NCBI GenBank assembly: GCA_002347185.1
Contig: DDXK01000007.1
Coordinates: 1 to 39,524 of the forward strand
Length of the DNA stretch: 39,524 bases
Reading direction: 5' to 3'
Source: Desulfobulbaceae bacterium UBA2262
Lineage (GTDB): Bacteria > Desulfobacterota > Desulfobulbia > Desulfobulbales > Desulfurivibrionaceae
Both the position numbers and the translations under genes were made by a program. The notes under the pieces were generated by a model. The model searched no databases. It saw only the letters and a list, made by a program, of their open reading frames with translations, and was not told where the DNA came from. Every line of letters begins with the position of its first letter. Positions within the stretch are counted from its first letter, which is position 1. Shown here one piece after another: positions 13,376 to 22,975 of this stretch.

Positions 13376-16300
13376 CTATCCCTCCGATGCGAACACGATC
13401 AGGTCCGCGTTGTGGTTGACGATTGTGTCGCCGGCGTTGTCCAGCAGCACCCCAACGACCAGGGTGCTGCTGGTCCAGCCGGTGGCGGTGCCGCGCTCAA
13501 GGATCAGCATGGTCTCCGTTTCCCAGTGGATACTCGATCCGGACTCATGGAGCAGGAAGCGCTCCGTCTGCGTCCCCCAGGTCAGGGAACTGCCCCGGTC
13601 CGGCAGAAAAAGGAAGCGGTGGACATGCTGCTGCCAGCCTTGATACCCATCCCTGGCCACCGAGAGCTCAACGGTATAAAATCCGTCCGTGAGTCCGGCA
13701 TCGGGGATCAGGTGCGAGTTGCCGGGGATGCCACCGGCGGCATAGACCTCCACGCCCGCGCCGTCCAGGAGCCGGAGAGAGTACGTGGTGCCTGCCTCGG
13801 GGCCGATATCGCTCTCGTCCTGCGCGACCAGGTAGGCAGTCTGTTGCAGCCGGTCGCGGTGGCTCCAGGCCACCTGGATGGGGTCGCCGGCCAGCTGGTA
13901 TGGGTAAGCGTCTCCGGCAAACCCGGTCGGCAGACGGAAGTTGCCCGGCGGATATGGGCGGATCATCCTCCCGGCGCAGGTGAGGGAATCTGCCGGCGCC
14001 AGTTCCATGGCCAGCGCACCCTTCGCGGTGCGGGGCAGCACCTTGACCGATACCGTCTCGCCGGTGAAGTACTCGACCCCGTCCGCCGCCTGTCTGGCCG
14101 CTATCCAGAGGCGGCTGCCGGCCTGATGGGGTTCGGGCACGGTGTCCAACACCCCGCGCAGGACGGTGATGGTGCCGGCCGCCGGATCGGCGGCAACAAC
14201 CCCCACCAACTCCTCGTCGAGATATGCGTAAGCATTGGCCGGGATTTCCAGTGCCGCATCGTCTACAGGCAGGACCGTCTCTGTCTTGCCGACATCCTCG
14301 CTCAGGAGGGCGGTCTCGGCAAAGGCCCGGCCGGCCTGGCGGAGTGTGTACTCAGCCGCCCCGGCCGGCCGCGAATAGAGCGAGTAGTCCAGGGCATCCC
14401 CAGCCGGGGGCCTGGCCAGGGTCAGGACCTGAGCGGATGCCGCGTCGATCTCCGCCCAGACAAAGCCGTACTCGCCGACCGTGCGAGCCCAGTACCAGTA
14501 GGGTGCCTCTACCAGCAGCCGCTCCGGCGCCGCCGCCGGCTCGCTGACCGGGTCCACCCAGCCCCCTTGCGCTGGCGCCCCGAGCAGGCCGGCGGCCGGG
14601 CCGAGCACCTCCTGCACCGCATGGATGGTGACCACGCCGTCGGCGAGCGAGCCGAGGTCTATATCCGTCACCCGCATCACCTCGCCGGCAACCCCATATG
14701 CCGGCCAGACGAAGCGGAAAGGATCCCCGACCCGCAGGGCGGAGGCGGCGCGGTTGCAGGCCAGAGTGGCGGCGGACAACTCAGCCGAGAGCTTCGCCAG
14801 CTCCCGGGCGGCAACCCTGGCGGCCAGGGCCGGCTTCGAGATGCCAGGCATGGAGATCTCGTGGGAGACCACATCGCCGCCCATGGCGTTGATCTGCCCC
14901 AGGCTGTGGACGGTGATGGACTTCTCGACGTCCGGCGCGGGCACGGTAGTGGCCGGGGTTCCCTCCGGCGGCAGGGCCATGACGAAGACGTCGCACTCAT
15001 CCGAGCCGCCAACCGCCAAAATATCGCTACCCGGCGCGAATGCGGAGCTGTAAGTGAACCCTGGCGAGGTCTCTGCGGTGAGGGGCTGGTCGATGTACTG
15101 CCAGGTCGCGGTGGCGATCAGCCGGGTGTTGCCGGCGCCGGTATGGCTGCCGGCGACAGCCAGATACCTGCCGTCCGGCGAGAAGGCGAGATGCTTCCCG
15201 TAGATAGGGCCGGTGATGGTCGCCACCGCCGCGAAGCCAGGAAAGGAATAGACCCGCACCTCGCCGGTTGTCCTCATGGCAAAGGCGATCAGCCCGTGGT
15301 CGATGGCCACGGCCTCGATCTCGCCGCCGGGAACTCCGGCTGGGGTCGCCCCGACAACGTCATACTTGTATGGGGTCTCGGTGGGGTCGTAGATCAGCTC
15401 GTAGAGGCGGAAGTCGTCAGACGTCCTCAGACCCACGAAGCGGCCGTCCGGACTCATGGCCAGCGATTCGATGTAATACCCTGTGCCGAGGGAAAGAGCC
15501 GCGACGATCTGCCAGGAGTAGCCATCCAGGACATAGAGCATCCCGCCGGCGGCGTAGAGGCCGACCGCTACCAGTTCCCCGGACCTGGCCCAGGCAACCT
15601 CGCCGATGGGCCAGGAGGACGAGAGGGCGGGGGTGCCTGGCACCTGGCTCCAGGTGGTGGCGTCCCAGACGATCACGCCCGGGGCACCATCCACCGCGCA
15701 GACCAGCCACCTGCCATTGGGGCTGAAGGCCATGCCCTCCCAGTTCTTGGCGGCATCGTCCAGCACCAGATCCCAGGTCTCTGCCCAGGCGCCCCGGCGG
15801 TAGACCCGCAGGTCCCGCGTATCCCAGCCACGGTTGCAGGCGACATAGTCGGCGCTCGCCGAGACATAGGGGCTGTTATCATTGCCGATCCGCTTGGTCC
15901 CCGCCCAGGGGATGGCCTGGGTGAAGCTGGTAAGATTTTCAAGGTAGGTGAGCACCACGGTATTGACCAGCTCGTTCTGCGTCCGCCGGGAGTAATCGCG
16001 CACCTCGACGACCACCGAGCTGTCCAGGATCGGCAGCTGGGCCGGGTCGTAATCTGCCCGCAGCAGCCGGAGGGAAAAAAGGCCGGTGGCCTGGTCCAGG
16101 AAGAGCACCCCGTCGATATGCTTGAGGGTCTCCTGGATAAACCCCTCGAGGTCGGTGGCCTGGTCCCAGAGCAGGGAGAGCCCGAACTCCTCGGCATAGA
16201 GGGCGGAGGCCGCGGCGGCAAAGGCGGCGTCGTCCAGGTCCGAGACCGGATAACCCATGCCCCAGGCCGTGTTGGTCAGGCACTCGCGGATGATGTGGGC

Positions 16301-16759
16301 CGGGTTCATGTCGCAGGCGCCGATCACGGCCAGGGAGGGCAGCCAGCCGTCACTGGTCGAGGTGCGGCGCAGCAGAAATGACCAGGGTTTTATATAGGTG
16401 CTGTCGCCGATGTACACCTGCCGCAGCACCACCGAGACCACCCCCCGGTATGCCGGCACCGTGCCGATTTTCGACGACAGGTAATCGTTCGGCAGCTGCC
16501 CTGCCTCTCCGAACAGCAGATCGACCGCGCCGGAGACGCCGCCCTCCTGGCCCTGGCCGCCATACAGCGTCGGCTGATCGATGACAATGCCCTGGCTGGC
16601 CGTCACCTCTCCCGCGCCGCCGGACTGCCATGCCTGGTAATCGCCGGTGTTGATGGCGTAAAACTCGTCGGCCGCATGGCACAGGGCCATGTGCATGCCG
16701 ACCGAGTAGCGGTAGCCGACCACCGCCGACTGGCAATCATCCCCGCCGAATAAGCCCAT
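13376..16759 (-). CDS. gpJ-like tail-tip protein with inserted WD40-like beta-propeller
   Basis: A 1127-residue central tail-tip/host-specificity protein. Residues 1-290 match the conserved front of this tail-tip family in proteobacterial siphophages (GLFGGDDCQSAVVGYRYSVG; later ACDMNPAHIIRECLTN, VNTVVLTYLENL). The hub resumes at about residue 612 with EKSITVHSLGQINAMGGDV and the SMPGISKPALAARVAAREL block, then FRFVWPAYGV. Between them (residues about 300-605, bases about 14945-15862) sit at least six repeats of propeller type: MAFSPNGRWLV, EVAWARSGELVAVG, SLAMSPDGRFVGL, VAIDHGLIAFAM, HLAFSPDGRYLAVAG and AFAPGSDILAVGG. The C-terminal 350 residues carry FN3-like and ligand-binding modules. ATG 16759 overlaps the previous gene. 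It probably contacts the host surface. Confidence 0.85.
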   Translation of the reverse strand: MGLFGGDDCQSAVVGYRYSVGMHMALCHAADEFYAINTGDYQAWQSGGAGEVTASQGIVIDQPTLYGGQGQEGGVSGAVDLLFGEAGQLPNDYLSSKIGTVPAYRGVVSVVLRQVYIGDSTYIKPWSFLLRRTSTSDGWLPSLAVIGACDMNPAHIIRECLTNTAWGMGYPVSDLDDAAFAAAASALYAEEFGLSLLWDQATDLEGFIQETLKHIDGVLFLDQATGLFSLRLLRADYDPAQLPILDSSVVVEVRDYSRRTQNELVNTVVLTYLENLTSFTQAIPWAGTKRIGNDNSPYVSASADYVACNRGWDTRDLRVYRRGAWAETWDLVLDDAAKNWEGMAFSPNGRWLVCAVDGAPGVIVWDATTWSQVPGTPALSSSWPIGEVAWARSGELVAVGLYAAGGMLYVLDGYSWQIVAALSLGTGYYIESLAMSPDGRFVGLRTSDDFRLYELIYDPTETPYKYDVVGATPAGVPGGEIEAVAIDHGLIAFAMRTTGEVRVYSFPGFAAVATITGPIYGKHLAFSPDGRYLAVAGSHTGAGNTRLIATATWQYIDQPLTAETSPGFTYSSAFAPGSDILAVGGSDECDVFVMALPPEGTPATTVPAPDVEKSITVHSLGQINAMGGDVVSHEISMPGISKPALAARVAARELAKLSAELSAATLACNRAASALRVGDPFRFVWPAYGVAGEVMRVTDIDLGSLADGVVTIHAVQEVLGPAAGLLGAPAQGGWVDPVSEPAAAPERLLVEAPYWYWARTVGEYGFVWAEIDAASAQVLTLARPPAGDALDYSLYSRPAGAAEYTLRQAGRAFAETALLSEDVGKTETVLPVDDAALEIPANAYAYLDEELVGVVAADPAAGTITVLRGVLDTVPEPHQAGSRLWIAARQAADGVEYFTGETVSVKVLPRTAKGALAMELAPADSLTCAGRMIRPYPPGNFRLPTGFAGDAYPYQLAGDPIQVAWSHRDRLQQTAYLVAQDESDIGPEAGTTYSLRLLDGAGVEVYAAGGIPGNSHLIPDAGLTDGFYTVELSVARDGYQGWQQHVHRFLFLPDRGSSLTWGTQTERFLLHESGSSIHWETETMLILERGTATGWTSSTLVVGVLLDNAGDTIVNHNADLIVFASEG

Positions 16760-16937
16760 GCCTCTCCTCCGCCGCCGCCACCAGCTTCAGCAGCATCGCG
16801 TCGCCAGTGGCAGCCAGCAACGATGCCGGCAGCCCGTGCGTGAGAAAATCCGCCCAGGACCAGCCCCGTCCCAAAAATGCCCGCCTGGTCCCCTTGTGGC
16901 AGTACCGGACCGCCCGGACATCGGCCAGCGTCACCAT
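16737..16937 (-). CDS. Small conserved phage protein before the tail-tip gene
   Basis: A 66-residue protein (MVTLADVRAVRYCHKGTRRA, then FLGRGWSWADFLTHGLPASL). It resembles a small family commonly placed just upstream of gpJ-like genes, with a conserved Cys, a W-x-D-F motif and a terminal helix (TGDAMLLKLVAAAEERHG). ATG 16937 is chosen over GTG 16961, because it lies just past the stop of the preceding gene; its end overlaps the tail-tip start by 23 bp. The function is unknown; probably tail-tip assembly. Confidence 0.7.
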   Translation of the reverse strand: MVTLADVRAVRYCHKGTRRAFLGRGWSWADFLTHGLPASLLAATGDAMLLKLVAAAEERHGLIRRG

Positions 16938-16944
16938 CAGCTCA

Positions 16945-17199
16945 TCACCACTTTGATTCACTGCACGCCGTCTCCACGATTGCGGCGGCCTTCAGGTCGC
17001 CATACCAGACCACGTTTGGGCCGCTGATCCAGCGAGTGCCGAAGAGCACCGGGATACTGCGGCTCTCGGACGCGGTCGGAAAGCTGAACTCGGAGATGCC
17101 GGCCGGCTTTGGCGCCGTGCCCTGCATGGCCGAAGGTTTTGGCCGCAACACGTAAGATAAAGCGGTCGATACCAGCCAGAGACCTATTTGCCACCACAT
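16945..17199 (-). CDS. Small tail-tip-associated protein with N-terminal hydrophobic helix
   Basis: An 84-residue protein. It has an N-terminal hydrophobic stretch (MWWQIGLWLVSTALSYVL), a proline-rich linker and the block FPTASESRSIPVLFGTRWIS followed by GPNVVWYGDLKAAAI. This block is typical of short proteins encoded between gpL-like and gpJ-like genes in related prophages, and may act in tail-tip assembly as gpI does in lambda. ATG 17199 is 12 bp after the preceding stop, with GGAGGGCGGCGGC upstream. Confidence 0.7.
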   Translation of the reverse strand: MWWQIGLWLVSTALSYVLRPKPSAMQGTAPKPAGISEFSFPTASESRSIPVLFGTRWISGPNVVWYGDLKAAAIVETACSESKW

Positions 17200-17211
17200 G
17201 CCGCCGCCCTC

Positions 17212-18012
17212 CTATAAGATCGAGCTGCCCAGCCCGGAAAAAGGATTCCGGGTGGGAACGTATGGCCAGCCGCCATAGTTAATCAGGTTGCCGAACTTGC
17301 CGGCGCAATCATCGACATAGTGATTGCAGCCAGGATAGATGACAACCTGGCTGCCCACGACCAGGTCACCCAGGGCGCGGTCCAGCTCCAGATTGTCGTA
17401 CGCCTGGCCGGTGATGGTCCGGCAGTAGAGCCCGAAGCGCAAAAAGCCGCCGGCAAACCAGGAGAGCCCGAAGGGGTCTAGCCCAGGCACCGTCACCACC
17501 TGCCCGGCCACGGCGGCCACGGAGCCAGAAACCGCGTAAAGCTCGGCGTCGAGCCCGCAGCCGGCGCCGAAGAGCACATGCGGGCAGAGGCACTGGTATT
17601 TCCGGCGCAGCCCTTGCCGCTTGATGCTGGTCAACGCCGACTCGCAACGCAGCACCCCGGTGGCCCCTGCAAAGGCGCTGGAGATCACTCTGCCCTTCCA
17701 GATGGTGACAAAATCCTGGTCCGAGGCATGGCCGCGGAACAGGGTGAGGGTGACGGCCTCACCCAGGCCGGCGGCAAGATCGGCGAGCAGCTGATTGTCC
17801 CGCGCCACCGTGATCTGGAGATCGCTCCGCGCCGCCTGGGGGCTGTGCTCGATGCTGCCCCGCTCTATATAGACCGGCAGATAGGTATCACCGGCCACCA
17901 CGACCTCGGCATCTGCGGAAGTGTAGCGCCACTGCCGGTCAGGGCCGCGGAACAGGTAGACCTCAAGCGGCATCGCCTGGCTGGCGCTCGTCTCGATCTC
18001 CAGATAGGTCAT
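17212..18012 (-). CDS. Tail-hub protein, DUF2163/BR0599 (lambda gpL-like)
   Basis: A 266-residue baseplate/tail-hub protein. The N-terminal half matches DUF2163 (PLEVYLFRG near residue 16; VVVAGDTYLPVYIERGSIEH). The C-terminal half matches phage BR0599 (RRKYQCLCPHVLFGAGCGLD; VVIYPGCNHYVDDCAGKFGN; GGWPYVPTRNPF). Lambda gpL carries a 4Fe-4S cluster in the corresponding domain; here Cys residues in CLC, GAGC, PGC and DDC provide the ligands. The protein joins the distal tail to the gpJ-like tip. Start ATG 18012. It is worth linking to the ferredoxin-like gene at 11981 in the same operon. Confidence 0.88.
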   Translation of the reverse strand: MTYLEIETSASQAMPLEVYLFRGPDRQWRYTSADAEVVVAGDTYLPVYIERGSIEHSPQAARSDLQITVARDNQLLADLAAGLGEAVTLTLFRGHASDQDFVTIWKGRVISSAFAGATGVLRCESALTSIKRQGLRRKYQCLCPHVLFGAGCGLDAELYAVSGSVAAVAGQVVTVPGLDPFGLSWFAGGFLRFGLYCRTITGQAYDNLELDRALGDLVVGSQVVIYPGCNHYVDDCAGKFGNLINYGGWPYVPTRNPFSGLGSSIL

Positions 18013-18024
18013 CCTGTCGCCTCC

Positions 18025-19212
18025 CTATGGCAGCGCCACGACCGGCAGGGTCACGGACACGGCCTCGTCGCTGAGCCACTGCAGCTCTATCTCGTCGCTG
18101 GCGAGGCGCACCAGCTCCAGCCAGTTTGCCCGCCGGATCTGGCTTTCCGCCAACCCATCCGGCAGCGGCGCGTCGAGGGTCAGCTCCTCGGTGTCACCAG
18201 CGCCGATCAGCAGGCTGCCGATTATTTTCCGGCGAATGACCGCGCCGGAAGCGGTCTCGATTTCAAGGTGTGACCGGGCCGGGCTCCCGGCCAGCGACCG
18301 GGTGTAATCCTGGCTGGCGACCACGATGGTCTGGGCGCCGGCCGGAGCGGTGGCGACCAGCGAAAAGGCATGGCCATCAGCCGGCAGCCAGAATGGCGTG
18401 AGGCGGCCCGCCAAAAGATGCAGCCAGGACAGGAACTCCGCGATCTGCGCCCGGCCGTCCAGAAGGAATTCCGCACTCCGGGAGAGGACAGGCTCCACCG
18501 CCTCCACCATGAACTCCAGCGGGCCGGTGGCATTGTCCAGCACCACCCACTTGTTGGTGACCCCCTCTTCCGCCTCCGCCCAGCCGGCCGGGAACGGGCA
18601 GAGAGGATGGTCAAGCCAGAGCTCTGGCGAAAGCGCGGGCAGATCTCTGGCGGCGCCCAGAACCTCGGCGGTGATGGCATATTCGGCGTAATCAGGCGTC
18701 CAGCGGTTGAGGCGCCGGCCCTCGACAAACAGACAGTCGCGGAGGGGGGCGCACATGGTGCCGGCCGGCCAGTCCTCGGCAAAGGGTGCGGTCACCGTAC
18801 CCCCATCCGGCCCCAGGGTGGAGACGGTCCTGATCTCATGTTTGCCGCCGGCGGCAAACATCGCCAGCTCTCCGCCCACCACATAATCACGGCCGGTGGT
18901 CTGGCAGGAAAAAGCAGCTCCGCCGGCAGACACTGCCACGGTCAACGGCGCGGCATCCGGCCAGACCGGGAAGAGGCAGTGGCGGACGGTCCGGCCGGCA
19001 AGGATGTTTTCCAGGCGCATGCGTTCGGCGCCGGTCGCGGCCAGCTGCAGATCCCAGCGCCGCCGCGGCCGGCTGCGCAGGCGGACCCGCTGTTCGGTCC
19101 GGTCGGCCGACTCCAGCACGTCCGTGAGCCAGCCCAGGCGCTCCCGGAATCCGGCCGACCAATCATGCCAGCAGAGGACCAGCCCCTGATTGTCCTGGTT
19201 GAGCTCCTCCAC
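18025..19212 (-). CDS. Distal tail / minor tail protein
   Basis: A 395-residue protein between the tape measure and the gpL-like gene, the usual place of the distal tail or gpM-like component. It is dominated by beta-rich segments and contains conserved Trp-rich patches (LCWHDWSAGFRERLGWLTDV; LAGRLTPFWLPADGHAF) seen in related siphophage operons. The start is GTG 19212, overlapping the tape-measure stop region closely. I do not know a named domain for it; the call rests on synteny. Confidence 0.7.
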   Translation of the reverse strand: MEELNQDNQGLVLCWHDWSAGFRERLGWLTDVLESADRTEQRVRLRSRPRRRWDLQLAATGAERMRLENILAGRTVRHCLFPVWPDAAPLTVAVSAGGAAFSCQTTGRDYVVGGELAMFAAGGKHEIRTVSTLGPDGGTVTAPFAEDWPAGTMCAPLRDCLFVEGRRLNRWTPDYAEYAITAEVLGAARDLPALSPELWLDHPLCPFPAGWAEAEEGVTNKWVVLDNATGPLEFMVEAVEPVLSRSAEFLLDGRAQIAEFLSWLHLLAGRLTPFWLPADGHAFSLVATAPAGAQTIVVASQDYTRSLAGSPARSHLEIETASGAVIRRKIIGSLLIGAGDTEELTLDAPLPDGLAESQIRRANWLELVRLASDEIELQWLSDEAVSVTLPVVALP

Positions 19213-19213
19213 G

Positions 19214-22200
19214 TCAGCTCCCCAAGATAGTGCGGATGGTCGCGCCGTTGCGGCGGATCGTGTTGATGATGGCCGTCTCCCCGGCGCCGGTGCGCAGGTA
19301 ATCGCCCAGCAGGTTCTTGTCCAGGACGTTCACTACCTGGAGCCGGGTGTCGCCGCCCTTGTACGATGGGGCCGCGGCCGGGACCGGACCGCCATAGGCG
19401 AGGCGGAACGAGGGGGTGAGGCGCGGCAGGGCGGCCCCGGCCATGGCGGAGGCCAGATCGCGGGGGAAACGCATGGTGCGGACGGCCTCCATGAAGGCCA
19501 GGCCGTAATGGCGCACGGCGTTGACTGGCTGCATGAACTCGCCGGCCGTGGCCCAGATCGGGATGTTGTCCGCCCGCTCATGCGGGCTTGAGCCTGGAAT
19601 GCGGCCGCCGGAGGCGAAGCCTGGAATGACGATGCGGCCGTCGGCATTGACGACGCCTAAAGAGGAGAGGGCCTTCATCATCATCTGCCGCATGATGATC
19701 TGGCTGAGCCAGGAGAGGGTGGACTGGGCAAAGTCGCGGAATGCTTCCTTGGCGGATTTGGTGCCCGCGACAACGCCAGCGAAGGCGTCGCCCAGGCCAT
19801 CGCCGAGCCTGTCGGCCAGACCCTCGCCGATCTCAATCATCAGCTCGGCATCGGTCTTCATCTTGCTCATGGCGGTGCGGACGCCGAGTTGCAGGGCCGC
19901 GCCCATGTCGTTGCCGGAGGCGATCATCCGCTGCTGGAATTCCGCCTCTTCCATGAGGCCGAGACGGTAGGCGGCAGACACGGCAGCGCGGTACTGCTGC
20001 ACCGATTCCGCTCCCAGGCGCCAGCTCTGCTCGATGGCGGCAAGCCGGGCGCGGGCAATGCTCCGCTCGCCATCCAGTTCGGCGCGGGAGGCGGCGAGCT
20101 TCTGGTTGTTCAGCTCCTCTTCCGCCCGCATGACATTGGCCGGGTCCACGCCGGGCAATGAGCGCAGAGCGTCAAGCTCTGCCTTTTTCAAGGCGATCCG
20201 CTCGGCGCTGATCCGGCGCTCGATGGCAAGCTCCGCCTCGGCGCGGGCAATGGCCGTGGGCAGCCTTGATGCTTCGAGCTTCTCCTCTTCCATGGCCAGG
20301 ATGCGTTCCGCAGAGGCGAAGCGGAGCCTTTCCTCGTGCAGCTTGCGGTCGGAGGCGGCCTGTTCCTCGGCAGCCTTGCGCTCGGCAAGCACTCCCTCCC
20401 GGAGGAGGTCGAGGCGTTGCCGTTGCAGGCCAAGGCTTTTCTGGAGGATCTCCTGTCTGGTCGCTTCGGCCTTGGCGTTTGCCTCGGCGTTGTTCGGGCT
20501 GTTTCCCGGGATGAGGGAGGCGAGCTCCTTGTATCTGGCGATCTCCAGATCCAGGATGGCGAGCTTGTCCGCCCGCTCCTTGCGCTCAAGCTGCAAGGAG
20601 CGGGCGGCTTTGGTCGCGGTGAGGTCCTGGGCTTCGGCAAGGGCGAGCTGTTCTGCGGAGGCCGCGAGGGCAGCCTCTGCCGAGGCCGTGGCTATTTCCT
20701 TCTGGATGGCGGCCTGACGGGTCTCGAACTTCTGCCACAGCTCGCCGAGGACCCTCTCCTGCTTGTCAGCCTCGCTCTTTATTTTTCTGGTGACTTCTTC
20801 CTCGGCCGATGTTCTGGTTTCGGCGCCGAGCTTGGCCGCGCGGCCCACCTCGGCGAACATCTCGCCATAGATGCGGTCCACCTGCTCCATCTGGCGTTTC
20901 ACCTCAGCGGTGTCGCCGCCGGTGGTCCAGGCCCAGGCCAGTTTCACCCGCAGCCATGCCTTTTCTAGGCCTCCGGCCATGGCGATTCCCGCCTTTTGCA
21001 CGATCTCGACCTTGTTGAGCCAGGTGCCGATCTCCCAGCCGGCAGCCCCGGCGGCCGCGACGGCTCCCAATCCGCCAAGCACTCCTTTGAGCCCCGCCGC
21101 CTTGATGGTGGTCAGGCTGATTTCCGTCCGGATGATCGCCAGGACAGCGGGGAGCCTCTGGAGCGCGACAACTGAGTCGCCGGCCATGGAAACCATGGCC
21201 ATCCTGAGTATCCCGGCCAGCTTGGTAAGCTGGCCGAAGACCAGAAATCCGGTTCCCATGGTGAAGAGGCCGGCGGAGAGCTTCGGGAAGGCGGCTGACA
21301 TGTCCGCCAGCACCCGGATGAGGGCGGTGATCGGGGTGAGCACCGCTTTTATCGCGGGCAGGAATACGGTGCCGAGGTTGATCCCAGCCTCGCTCACCGC
21401 GTTTTTGAGAAGCTGGAGCTGGTTTTCGGTGGTGGCGGCCCTGGCGGCAAACTCTTTTTCCATGGCCCCGGAGAACTTGCTGGTGTCCGCAACCTGGGAA
21501 AGCGCCTCCTTGTATGCCTTGAGCCCACCGACCAAAACGGCGATGTCGTCCTGCTGCTCGCGACCGAACAAGGCGGTGAGGGTGTTGGCCCGTTCAGACC
21601 CGGAAAGCATGGACAGGGATTCAAGCAGGCCGCTGACTGCCTCCTGCGGGCCGGCCTGTATATCTGCCGCCATTTTCTCGGCGCTGGTGCCGATGGCTGC
21701 AAGCGCTGCCTGGAAGTCTTCCCCTTGCGACTCGGCGGTCTGCATCCGGTTGAGGAGGGCGTTGATGCCGGTGGCCGCGACTTCCGGCGTCTTGCCCAGC
21801 GAGAGCATCGCCGCGGCCAGGGCGGCGGTTTGCTCGCGGGCCAGGCCGAACTGGCGGGCAGAGCCGCCGACCCGGAGCAGGACCTCGACGATCTCCTTTT
21901 CCTTGGCGGCCGTGGTGTTGCCAAGCTGGTTGATGGCATCGCCGAAACTCCCCATCTCTTCCATGCCGAGAGAGAATACGTTCTTCAGCTTGCCGATGCT
22001 CTGCCCCGCCTCATCGGCGGACATGCCGAACGCCGTGGCCATCTTGGCGGTAAGCGCGGTAAACTCCGCGATGTCATCGGCGGCGATGCCGAGCTGGCCG
22101 CCTGCCGCGGCAATCCCGGCCAGCTCGGTGGCGGCCAGGGGAATATCCCTGGTCAGACCGAGAACCTGCTGCCTGAGAGCGGCAAATGCTTGCGGGGTAG

Positions 22201-22975
22201 CATCCACAGTCTTGCGCACATCGGCCATCGCAGACTCGAACTGCATGGCGCCGCGCACGGCCAGGCCGAACCCGACCCCGGCGGCGGCGATCTCCAGCAG
22301 GCCGCCCCTGGCTTCCATCAGGGCGGAGCGCCAGCCGTTGGTCTGGGCGGTAAGCTCTTCTATCTTCCCGCCCATGGCCACCTTGGCCTGGGCCAACTCG
22401 GCCAGGGAGAGTTTGCCGGAGGAGGCGAGGGTGGCGTAAGCCTGCCGGACCTGGCCTATCTTGGCGGCGATTTCTGCGTGCGGCACAACCCCCAGCACCT
22501 CGCGGGCCTGAGCCTGCCTGGCCAGGGCGGAGAACTCTTTCTTGGCGGTTTCCAGATTGCCGCGCAGTTGTTTCTGCGCTTCGCTCAGGTGCTTGGTGGA
22601 AACCCCGGCCTGGCCGAGGGAGGTCCGCAGCCGCTGCAACTCCATCTGCTGGGCGGCATAGGCATCCTTGAGCTTCCCGGCCTCGATCTTGGCCCGCTCG
22701 AACTCCTTGACCGTCTGGTTGTCTGTCTTTCTGTCGCCGGTGGGCGCCTTGACAGCGGCAGCCAGGGACGAGGCCTTTTTCGCCGCCTCCTGGTACGCTG
22801 CTCCTGTGGCGTCAACACGTTGCTTGAGTTCGGCAAAGCCCTTGATCCCGGCCAGAGTTTTGCTGATCTCTCCGGCCTGCTGGTCGAACTCGGCGACGAC
22901 CTTGGCCAGGCCGGTCTTGACAGCGGCGGACTCAACGCCTAGAGTGATATTGAAGCTCAGAGGGGACTTGGCCAT
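19214..22975 (-). CDS. Tail tape measure protein
   Basis: A 1253-residue protein that sets tail length and is ejected during infection. Residues about 1-215 are largely helical and coiled (KQRVDATGAAYQEAAKKASS). Residues about 240-420 hold the conserved minor-tail/tape-measure core (FESAMADVRKTVDATPQAF; AAAGGQLGIAADDI; AFGMSADEAGQSIGKL; GTSAEKMAADIQAGP). A hydrophobic region follows (FPKLSAGLFTMGTGFLVFG, near residue 560), then a long Ala/Glu/Lys/Arg coiled coil (residues about 690-1040). AGGAG lies 5 bp upstream of ATG 22975. At a typical 0.15 nm per residue of helix this predicts a tail of very roughly 190 nm, a family rule rather than a measurement. Confidence 0.93.
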   Translation of the reverse strand: MAKSPLSFNITLGVESAAVKTGLAKVVAEFDQQAGEISKTLAGIKGFAELKQRVDATGAAYQEAAKKASSLAAAVKAPTGDRKTDNQTVKEFERAKIEAGKLKDAYAAQQMELQRLRTSLGQAGVSTKHLSEAQKQLRGNLETAKKEFSALARQAQAREVLGVVPHAEIAAKIGQVRQAYATLASSGKLSLAELAQAKVAMGGKIEELTAQTNGWRSALMEARGGLLEIAAAGVGFGLAVRGAMQFESAMADVRKTVDATPQAFAALRQQVLGLTRDIPLAATELAGIAAAGGQLGIAADDIAEFTALTAKMATAFGMSADEAGQSIGKLKNVFSLGMEEMGSFGDAINQLGNTTAAKEKEIVEVLLRVGGSARQFGLAREQTAALAAAMLSLGKTPEVAATGINALLNRMQTAESQGEDFQAALAAIGTSAEKMAADIQAGPQEAVSGLLESLSMLSGSERANTLTALFGREQQDDIAVLVGGLKAYKEALSQVADTSKFSGAMEKEFAARAATTENQLQLLKNAVSEAGINLGTVFLPAIKAVLTPITALIRVLADMSAAFPKLSAGLFTMGTGFLVFGQLTKLAGILRMAMVSMAGDSVVALQRLPAVLAIIRTEISLTTIKAAGLKGVLGGLGAVAAAGAAGWEIGTWLNKVEIVQKAGIAMAGGLEKAWLRVKLAWAWTTGGDTAEVKRQMEQVDRIYGEMFAEVGRAAKLGAETRTSAEEEVTRKIKSEADKQERVLGELWQKFETRQAAIQKEIATASAEAALAASAEQLALAEAQDLTATKAARSLQLERKERADKLAILDLEIARYKELASLIPGNSPNNAEANAKAEATRQEILQKSLGLQRQRLDLLREGVLAERKAAEEQAASDRKLHEERLRFASAERILAMEEEKLEASRLPTAIARAEAELAIERRISAERIALKKAELDALRSLPGVDPANVMRAEEELNNQKLAASRAELDGERSIARARLAAIEQSWRLGAESVQQYRAAVSAAYRLGLMEEAEFQQRMIASGNDMGAALQLGVRTAMSKMKTDAELMIEIGEGLADRLGDGLGDAFAGVVAGTKSAKEAFRDFAQSTLSWLSQIIMRQMMMKALSSLGVVNADGRIVIPGFASGGRIPGSSPHERADNIPIWATAGEFMQPVNAVRHYGLAFMEAVRTMRFPRDLASAMAGAALPRLTPSFRLAYGGPVPAAAPSYKGGDTRLQVVNVLDKNLLGDYLRTGAGETAIINTIRRNGATIRTILGS

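Noticed and set aside
13130..16381. A 1083-codon open frame on the plus strand opposite the tail-tip gene
   Set aside because: Its protein is rich in Gly, Arg, Gln and His without any domain pattern, while the minus strand encodes a recognisable tail protein. It is an antisense shadow caused by high GC codon bias.
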